From contig WPIO01000134.1 of NCBI GenBank assembly GCA_009760855.2, forward strand, positions 12,501 through 76,500: a stretch of 64,000 nt of DNA, given 5' to 3'. The stretch is from Cristatella mucedo (Eukaryota; Bryozoa; Phylactolaemata; Cristatellidae). Positions within the stretch are counted from its first letter, which is position 1. Each line of letters begins with the position of its first letter. Below are positions 55,751 to 64,000 of this stretch, one piece after another. The position numbers were made by a program, and so were the translations under genes. The notes beneath the pieces are model-generated. The model did no database searches and was not told where the DNA came from. It saw only the letters and a program-made list of their open reading frames with translations.

Positions 55751-58700
55751 GTATTATGGGTAAATAGATTACAGCTTCTATCAGGAACTTGCTTTTAAGA
55801 CACTAAAACCAATAGATTTGGATCACTGTTTCATTGGGCTAGCAAACGAATTTACGAATTGAGGGAGAAAAATGTGACAATAACCTTCTTCTACTCGTTG
55901 CTTTTATATGTAGGACTACAAAGGAAGAGACGCCCGTGGGGTCGGCATCACCTAAGGTCAATAAGTTGGTTGATTTATGCTTGATCTTGGTCTTCACAAT
56001 TGGGCATAAAAGTAAGGTTGCTGACAGTCAGCTAAGCTAAAGACGAGGGCTGCTTAACACATAAGCTGAGCCACAAGAATGGCGGCAGAATAGAAGTCAT
56101 TATGCATACAGCTGCATGTGGTTGACGACTAAATGAGGCACAAGAAAACACATCAAGGAATCATCAATAATCACGCCTAGTAGGGGTCTATAATATGTGG
56201 AGTAATGGTTCCATAAGCATTCTTTAAGTGTAGCCCGGGGTTATAGTAGGCCTAACCACAAGTTGGTGTGACTCGCAGCAGTGCTTATGGAAGAGTGAGT
56301 CGAATTTTTTGAGATAGTGTCAGATTACTAAGCAAGTGACTCTTTCCAATGTGTTTGCAGCCAGTTGATATTTTAAGGGATATGCCCAATGCATGATTTC
56401 TGGCAGCAGTAACTGCAACCCTTAGTGCATTTATACGACAACAGCTAAAGGCTAGTAGTCATTCACGACTGTACTTCATAATAAAAGCACGGAGAGTTGG
56501 TTTATTAAAGCAGATATAAATGCACTCATATACGTTAGCAATTCCGCATAGCCAAAAAACATAGTTAGTTTTTGAGTATTCAAAGGAGATTTAAAAGTGC
56601 ATGCAAAAACCAAAGAAAATTACTTAATCAGTAAGAAATCGCAAAATTTAGTAGCAAAGAATTTAATAATCAATACAAAGTCACAGAATTTAGTAGCATA
56701 TAATTACGTACAGATCGACTGGGACAACTATGTGCCATAACCGCTTGTAGATAGCATGAAGTTGTGTGAGAATATATTAGTTGGATTGACCATTTAGTGT
56801 CCACAAACCAAAATCTTGTGTGGCTATAAGTCCGATGAAAGATTTTTAGCTCATTTTACTTTCATGTGAAGAACTTGCTAGTATCTTTGAAGAGGTTTAC
56901 CGATGGTTTAGAGGAAGCAAGCCATGATGTACCTGTTTTGTTAAATTTGTAAGATTTGACTCAGTAACCAGTGAAAATAAATAAATAAATAATATTATTA
57001 AATTAAAATAAATTTTAAATAAATAATATTCAAGTAAAAATAGTGATCAATCATTCAAAGGTCATAGAAAATCCCTAGAAAACGTAATGCCTGAACACAT
57101 TGAATTTTTAAACTAACCTGAGGCCATAATTACAGACACATGTTGATGCTTTATATTATTTTTTTAAATAAGAACTAATGCTGGTTACAATTGCTTGAGC
57201 AACACTAAGGCAGTGACGTCGGCACCGTTGTTTATAGAACCAAGTAGGTTCAATTTGACTAGTTCATGAGTTTGTATTACGACGACGTAACTGCACAGCT
57301 GACGATGGCTTTTGATCCTGCAGACGACTGTTTGAAGCCTTGCAGCTTAGTTAAATCCATCAGGTGATACGGAAAAGATAGGTCTCCTTCAATCATTCAA
57401 AGTTTCTATGATGGCAGTGGGTACTGGTTAAATCAATCTGCTTCTGATATCGGCGAATACGTGGTATCTTAGCTGCTCTCTTTCAAGAACAAACCTTGAG
57501 TGCCGAGTTTTTCAAATTTTTCTTCTCTTTTCGTGCACACGGCCATCTGAAAAATGCATGGCATATTCGGATACATAATCAAGCTAACCAACTATCTATA
57601 GTGGAAATACTTAATCATAAACAATCCTGAGGTTGCTCAGGGGACGAAATATTACAGATTAGAGCGCATTGTTATAGGTTGCCGTTCGTGAAGTAATTTT
57701 TACCAATCTGAAATTGAATATATAGCCGAATAGATTCTTCTAAGGGTTTGGAGGTTTCGGTTTCATTTGAAAAGGACAGAATGACCGAGATAGCCGTCTG
57801 TAATATTGTGAGCTTCATGTGTTCCCTCATTTGGGAACTGTAACAAAACATTTTTTTGGTTTCCACTAAGAAAAATTTAATGGCATCTCCTTTTTTCGTA
57901 ACTTCTGCTAGAAAATATACATATTAAAAATATATAGGAAATATATAGAAAATATATATTTTCTTCTACTAGTGCCTCGATAGATAAGCATGTTTAGAGC
58001 TAAAGTTCTTCATACAAGATTTTCTCAAGCTGTAGTTTCTCCATAACATTTTAAAGTTACTTATAGCTAAAATAGCTCAAGTAATTCAATCTTATTTCTT
58101 ATGGATTATCATGTTGCGTTTAAATTTAAAACGTAGCAAAACCTTTCTTTCGTGAAAACCTCATGTCATCTCCTTGAGCACGGCTTACATTTTTGGTATA
58201 TAAATTTCAATTGCTTGATGCTGCGGTTTGGAGTTAAGGCTGACTGTACTGACCAAAATTTGGTTTACCACGAGGTCATTGCAGGTTGTTTATCCCTTTA
58301 CAGACACCGCCTTCACCAAAAGTAACCCACAGCACGTTAACGATCTCTATGAGTTAGCAGAACTGTTCCACGAATCGGCGTAAGTGTAATTCCAGCGAGA
58401 GACTTCCACAAGTGAGACCTTCTTGCCGATGTATGCCTCTTTCTCTTTCACTGCTGTCATCCTTTCTTATCTGTATAGCTCCCTCTCTCCCTATCGAGCT
58501 CCATCCCACTTTATCACTCAGCCTCTCTAGCTGTTTCTGTATAAATATTTGATTACTCAGCTATTAGCCTATTTCTTTGTCTCTTTACCTCGATCTTTAT
58601 TTGTTTCACAGTGTCTGTCCCGCCCTAACTCTTGACCAGCCTCCAAAGGATATCTCTGTCTTTGCCTGGCCTTTGCCTAATGGAATAGCTGTACCTGTGA

Positions 58701-59271
58701 AACTATAAATTATACACCATGCTGCATGCTGCCGTTGACATTAAGTAAGAAACTGCTTGCGAACTTTCACTGACTCTTAGAGCGGCCCATTGTGGCTCTA
58801 GTCGTCCAAGATGAACAAGCCTGGCTACAGCCTTGTTCTACCAGGGGAAGAACGAGAACCAATACTTAGATATCGCCCACATTCTATTGGAATGAATAGT
58901 AAGTTGACTATAGAGTGAGAACTTTGCTGCTATCAAAATTTTGGGCTCGTCTATTCGTTGATGCATATTAACAACGCATAGTCAGAGTGTGACCAGTTAT
59001 TCAGCCTCCGTAGTAAAGAGACAGAGAGAAGTCCTATCAAGCCGAACGGCAGGCAAAGAAGGGTGCATCCACTCAGCCCAAGCGGCGGGAGGGAAGTGTC
59101 CTCTGTCTGCCAAAACAAGACAGATGAAGGATCGGGCCGGTCAGACCTCGACGGATGGGCCTCGCAGCTAGCTAGCGATTGGGTATAGTCACCATTGCTA
59201 CAAAATCTTTGTTGCAGCCTAGTGCACATGTTTTTAACTATACAGCTTACAATAGACCTGTATACTAATTT
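55751..59271. other. 3.5 kb without recognised gene
   Basis: AT-rich sequence. The first few hundred bases may continue the LINE. I see no exon with matching splice sites, no tRNA and no repeat partner. Frames at 57672-57866 and 58951-59229 lack any recognisable feature. Confidence 0.45.
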
Positions 59272-59660
59272 GATAATAATAATAATAATAACAATAGTAC
59301 ACTTTATAAAGCGCCCTCAGAAAACTCAATCTCTTTCTAGGTGCTTTGGATTTGCTGCAAATGAAACACGGTCGAATGGTGAGTGGTATCATGCTTGATA
59401 AACAACATGAATGAAATCATTAGGTATGAAATGCACAGGGTCAGCATGCAAGTGTGTTTAGTGGCAGCATGCTACAGTGTCAGCACGCTTAAGCACATAA
59501 AGGACAAATTACATGGACCCACTAAATGCTGTCATAAATAGGTTTATGTTTTAGTTTTTTTTAACGTGGTCAAGTCGGGGGCGTGGCGTGATGGGAGTCG
59601 GAAGTGAGTTCCATGCTTTGCGAGCATGCGAACTAAAGGCATGGTCTCCAAAGTGTCTGT
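59272..59660 (-). mobile_element. LINE-A 3' fragment, antisense
   Basis: ATAATAATAATAACAATAGT, then GCGCCCTCAGAAAACTCAAT tail, 3'UTR and the AWNSLP region (GTGAGTTCCATGCTTTGCGA). Truncated at GGCATGGTCTCCAAAG. Confidence 0.9.
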
Positions 59661-59689
59661 CAGGTGGGGAAACGCACTACATATTCAAG

Positions 59690-60080
59690 GTTCTCACACC
59701 TACAATGACAGGTGGTGTATTATGAAATATTCAGCTTCGACTTCATGTTCGGGTTCAGGTTTCCATGAACACCGATAGCGTGTTCGCAGCTCTCACTAAA
59801 TATCCCCATGTCTGAAGTAAACGCAAAATAAAATGTTTCAAATTATGGCCATTTGTAAAAAGTGAAAAGCTGTGGTTGATCCGCTTGGGCATTTATAATA
59901 CGCACATATTCTGTGAATGACTCGTTGAAACCATTTAGCTGCACTATGTTCACCATCAATTAACAGCTTTTTTTGCGTCAACCTTGAGCAGCAGTTGCAT
60001 TTATAAACGTGTAACCTTTGGTTGTCTTTTTAGCTCTATGAAAATGTGTCGCTCAAAGTGTAAGTGTCGCTCAAAAATCC
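59690..60080. repeat. Dispersed repeat R3, copy 2 (no SINE)
   Basis: Counterpart of 19540-20110. Here TTCTGTGAATGACTCG runs straight into CATTTAGCTGCACT, showing the site without SINE-2. Confidence 0.7.
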
Positions 60081-60316
60081 TCGAAGCAATCGTTGCTCTC
60101 TTTGGCTTCCAATTTTTTTTATTTTCGTTATAGAACGAGGCTTAACATTTTTATTTACTCAAATAAATGCATTCTGGCAGATTAAAGTTGCTGCTTTGCT
60201 TTTATGACTTAATGAAATTAGTGTCTGAGATGCGTGCCAAGTGCAAAAAAAAAATTGGCCAATATCAGACGTGACTATTCTTAATCTAACCCACCGTTTA
60301 ACTTTACCAACTACTC

Positions 60317-60380
60317 TTTTTATATTTGAAAATTAGTTACAAATAAAGGCTCATTTGTAACTAATTTTCAAATATAAAAA
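60317..60380. repeat. Perfect 28-bp inverted repeat with 8-base loop
   Basis: Left arm 60317-60344 (starts TTTTTATATTTGAAAATTAG) and right arm 60353-60380 are exact reverse complements. The loop is AAAGGCTC. Pairing stops abruptly at both outer ends. It could be a miniature element's ends, a structured RNA or a cruciform-forming site. Confidence 0.9.
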
Positions 60381-61084
60381 TAAAAATAGCTGTTGAGAAC
60401 AGAGCTACAGTCCGTCAAATGGGCTTTGAAATGTTGCCATCTACTTTAACTACCTTGAACCCAGTTCTTACTCTTGAAAACGTCAACTTAGGCTGCGGTT
60501 TTAAACTGATTAGGAAGTTGCCATCACAACAGGGAACTCAAGTTACCTCAGCAAAGTCTGTCTATGACAGGACAATTTTAAAATTGCTATCAGATTCGCT
60601 CGATGGACACATCGATATTTTAAGCCAATAAGTTCCGATAAATTGTAAAGCGTATTTTCATCTGTTCAGCACTCTTTCAACCAATACTCTCAGAACTACT
60701 GAATTAGATAGATTCTCACTGCTTGCTGAGCACGGTATCTGCATTGTGTGCTAGCTTTTGATTATTTATTGATGGTCAAGTCTTTCTGTAGTGCACATCG
60801 TTAGTCCAAATTATTTATGATATAGTAGTTACGGCATTTCAACTATTACTAACCAGTCTCAGTGAATGATTTCATACAGGAATTATAAACGGTTATGAGT
60901 ATTTACGAGGGGCTTGAAAGTAGATTTTCCCAAAGGATTTTACTTTCGGGTCCTATTCTGCTCACAACTTACACTCTCTCACTGTTAAGGGCTTGCTCGC
61001 CAAGGAATCGCAACCGAGGACGTTAATCGTGCACACAGTGTCTCTCAGTGTCTCTCGTGTCTCTCATGTCTCTCAGTGTGTCAC
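60381..61084. other. No gene recognised
   Basis: A short minisatellite-like GTGTCTCTCA cluster at about 61038-61080 is the only structure seen. Confidence 0.45.
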
Positions 61085-61160
61085 AGTGAAGATCTTAGAA
61101 AGAGATTGAGTTCTCAGAGGGCGCTTTAGTAAGTGCATTACTATTATTATTATTATTACA
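61085..61160 (+). mobile_element. LINE-A tail inside a GTGTCTCTCA cluster
   Basis: TTAGAAAGAGATTGAGTTCT, GAGGGCGCTTTAGTAAGTGC and ATT repeats, with CAGTGTCTCTCAGTGTCTCT on both sides. The flanking match may be a target duplication or the pre-existing minisatellite. Confidence 0.8.
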
Positions 61161-61239
61161 GTGTCTCTCAGTGTCTCTCAGTTTTACTTGAGATTTCATC
61201 CCTCATGTAATGTGTCCCTTGTGAGAACAGGTCCTCGCA

Positions 61240-61855
61240 AGCAGCGAACTTACAAGAAGACTTCATTGCACTACGATTCTCACCAACCTGCAGTGGCTCC
61301 CAGTCAAATAACGCATCAACTTCACTTCAAGGTTTTGTCATTCTCTTTTAGGTCTCTTCATTCTTTGGCTTCTGCTAACCTATCAGATCTACTCCCCCAC
61401 CAGGCTAAGCATCGCACAATACACTTTTTGGAATCTAACGGTTAACCTATACCTCCTACAAGTCTTATATCCTTTAGAGACCATTTGGAGATCCTTTGGA
61501 GTACTTTCAGCTCGTGTGCTCCCAAAGCCTGAAACTCACTTCCAAATTGTGTCACGACATCTCCTGACATGACCACATTTAAAAAGCAACTAAAAATGCG
61601 CCTATGTATCATAGCATTTAGTGGGTCTCTGTGATTCGTCCTTTATGTGCTTATGCACGCTGACACTGTGCATAATGCCACTAACCATATTTGCACACTG
61701 ACCATGTGCATGTCACCCCTCTCCCGGTTATTCTTGTTTTTTGAGCAAGCTACCACTAACAATTCCATTTTACTTTCTTTGCAGAGGATTTAAAGTGCGT
61801 AGAAAGAGATTGAGTTCTCTGAGGGTGCTATACCAAATTTAAGACTTTTATTATT
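61240..61855 (+). mobile_element. LINE-A 3' fragment
   Basis: CACCAACCTGCAGTGGCTCC, then FRSLHSLASANLSDLLPHQ, 3'UTR and tail GAGGGTGCTATACC ending in ATTATTAT. The frame is broken after TIHFLESNG. Confidence 0.9.
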
Positions 61856-62147
61856 ATGTGTACCCTACAGTTAAGGTTTCTCCAATTGTTTTTATTGTCT
61901 CTAATTGTACCGCGATTGGGTTACGATTTTGTACTAGACACTTCGAAAGAATACTGCAGATAAGCATTCACAATCGAGAAATCTGGATTATAAGTACATG
62001 GCCACTAGTTCCTTACACCGGCTTACCTGGTTTCACTAGGATTTAACTGGTTGGTTAATACAGTTAACGTAGTGGTCAGAATTATCGTGTGTCTTTTCTA
62101 GGTTAGCTTTGTTGCACGGTCAAAAACCTAAAATGGTGCAGCCAGGA
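61856..62147. other. No gene recognised
   Basis: Short spacer between a LINE and a SINE. Nothing supportable. Confidence 0.5.
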
Positions 62148-62310
62148 ACAGGGCCATTATAACCCTGAAGGTAAGGTGCTCGCTCTTTCCCACCGAGGTA
62201 GTGGCTTCGAATCCTGCAGTTTGCGATACCAACTGTTAACGGTGGTGATAGCCGTTTAGGCCCTTCTGCCGATTGACAGATGAGGCTTTTAAATCAGTTA
62301 GTATGTTTTT
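62148..62310 (+). mobile_element. SINE-2 copy, diverged
   Basis: CTGAAGGTAAGGTGCTCGCT, then B-box-like CTTCGAATCCTG and a body GATAGCCGTTTAGGCCCTTC, CCGATTGACAGATGAGGC matching the other SINE-2 copies in sense. The first A-box bases are degraded. Confidence 0.65.
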
Positions 62311-63049
62311 ACTTACATCAAGAAGAGTGGCTGGCTGCAAAAGATGCACTAATTAGCTGAAGCCAGCACGAACAGCAGGAGAAAACAGGACCCCCGAGGC
62401 CTCAGCCGTTTGGTTTGAGCGAGTGCTGCCTTCACCACTCTCATCTCTGCCGACAAAGGCCTGAGGTCAGCAGCCTACAGAAACTCAGCCATGGCTCACA
62501 TTTACTAAATGCTCGGAGACATAGACAGGAGCTTCGCGATTGGTTTTGGCGACAACCCACTAGGCATTCCACATCGCAGGGCATTGGACGTTCACTGGTA
62601 AGCTACTTCTACCTACATCGAAAGTAGATGTAAAGAAAAGAAACTGATGCTGGTCACTTCAGTTGAATCTGATGACACACGTCTGCTACAGATCTTGACC
62701 GAATAGGCTCCGAGTGGTCATGATGAATTTAATAATCCACGACCAAACCTGCAGACTTAATGTACTGCCCTTATAGGTCTCGATTGCTGGGCTAATTATT
62801 TTAAGAACCACCAAGACTTCGTGCTCGACGAAGTAGCGACCAACTACGATGCCAGATTTTGATTTTTCGTGGCTGGCACGAAACGCTGGTTTACTTATCT
62901 CTTTGTTTGTGTCGACTTTATCGAGTAAATTACTATCAAATCTCGCCCGACATCGGTGTATTGTGGATCAATTAAGCATAAACCGGGTTACTTTTTTCGT
63001 TGTTTCAGTATCAAATCACTCTGAGCTCAAAACCTCAAAGCATCTTCCC
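62311..63049. other. No gene recognised
   Basis: Short frames only. The last 200 bases may be the degraded beginning of the satellite. Confidence 0.4.
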
Positions 63050-64000
63050 AGGCCGTTGCCGTCGATTGCAGCGCATTGCCCTCGCATGTACGTTCAAGAT
63101 TAATTGATAGAACGCGGTTGTATTTTTAATACAGCACACTGTTACGCAAGAAAAGTGTGATCTTCTTCCGCCGGCTTTGTTTGTAATTGTAACAGACAAT
63201 CCTAGATTGCAAGTATTGTCTCGGGCAATCGCCATCGATTGCCATCGATTGCCCCACGTTGAACTCGAAAAAGGGCAGCATGCGTGTCCACAGTGAGCGT
63301 TATGTAGTAGGATAATTACAAATTCAGGCAGCCAATTTCCAGCAAAATTTGAACCAGATTGCTGCAGAGACCGGGCCATTGCCCTCAATTTTGCCTTTGT
63401 CGATTGCATAAAAGGATGTGGTAGCACTTTTAATGCAGTGCAGTGCAATGCTCAAGAAAAGTTGGAGCTTCTCTCAGTAACTGTCGCTGCATTTGTAACT
63501 GTCCTGTATGGGTTGGCGTATTTCCCCTGACCATTTCCGTCGATTGCCATGGGTTGCCGTTGATTGAATGCGTACCATGGTAAAAATTATGCGCAAAAAC
63601 AGGTACATGTTTCGTGGAATGAGAAATTCAGTTTATTGCAGCCAATCTTGTCGATTTTCCAAGGATTTCACTACCGGCCCCTACCATTGCTCTTGATTGC
63701 CGTGAAATGCTGACAGTTACCAAACTCTTCAAACTCATCTTGAAAGTTCCACGGATTTACTTTGGATGCAACGGGATTTTATATGGAATGACAATTGGGG
63801 CTTCCGCACTGCCAATTGATCTTCAATTCATCGAGAATTGTGGTATTGGCACATGACATTGCTGTCAATTGCCGTCCATTGCTCGAGATTGTAAGTGTGT
63901 GATTGGTTGAAAAGATTCGGTTGCACCTTCAACACAGTGGTCTGTGACAGGTGAGATAGATTTGATTTTGGCCCAGTTCTCTCCAGTGATTAGCGATGGA
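63050..64000. repeat. Degenerate satellite, about 310-bp period of two half-units
   Basis: The motif (C)CATTGCC(G/C)TCGATTGCC recurs near 63052, 63224, 63371, 63528, 63681 and 63856, alternating between two flanking contexts. Contexts such as (G)GTTGTATTTTTAATACAG and GGTAGCACTTTTAATGCAG recur every second motif. This gives three higher-order units, and the array runs off the window. Confidence 0.7.

Overview
The window looks like nuclear DNA from a metazoan, most likely an invertebrate. The evidence is split genes with GT-AG introns, shuffled phase-1 extracellular modules (signal peptide, chitin-binding-like, EGF-like, Ig-like), many 5'-truncated non-LTR retrotransposons of the CR1/L2/Rex1 type, a Ty3/Gypsy element, tRNA-derived SINEs and long microsatellites. 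I cannot name the species. Nothing looks bacterial, and there is no rRNA, no free-standing tRNA gene and no CRISPR array. Most of the longer open frames are retrotransposon pieces or chance frames. The host exons are short and were found by splice sites, reading phase and cysteine/tryptophan patterns.

Host genes, all on the minus strand. A signal-peptide exon (25932-26001), a cysteine-rich exon resembling a peritrophin-A/CBM14 chitin-binding domain (25488-25724) and two EGF-like exons (21909-22031, 21576-21698) join in one frame through phase-1 introns. A degraded EGF-like segment (about 17160-17290), an unsplit Ig-like exon (14541-14810) and a tandemly duplicated set of split Ig exons (11245-11342, 9819-10011, 8597-8694, 7694-7886) follow. 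They may belong to the same secreted or receptor-like gene. A second signal-peptide plus CBM14-like pair lies at 915-984 and 471-707 inside a duplicated segment of at least 3 kb (1-3006 and 25018-28055), so another gene of the family starts there and runs off the left edge. A third, decayed relative lies at 44.0-48.1 kb; three of its four recognisable exons carry a stop codon, with no frameshift.

Mobile DNA. One LINE family, with a 3' tail built on GCGCC...AGAGATT.AGTTCTCT..GGGCGCT, has about two dozen fragments in both orientations. The longest (34316-36981) sits inside the integrase of a deleted Gypsy element (32330-37824). Another nest (38440-42476) is a plus-strand LINE interrupted by a chimeric minus-strand insertion. 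SINE-1 (4.4-4.95 kb, 16.8 kb) has a tRNA-like head and the same 3' tail as the LINE. SINE-2 (19.8, 50.3, 51.9, 62.2 kb) has another tRNA-like head with a near-perfect B box.

Other structure. There is a 1.6-kb tandem duplication with internal inverted arms (49959-53042), long GA/CT/TA/GT microsatellites (22.9-24.8 and 53.6-53.8 kb), a perfect 28-bp hairpin (60317-60380), and a degenerate satellite of about 310 bp built from two half-units that runs off the right end (63050-64000).
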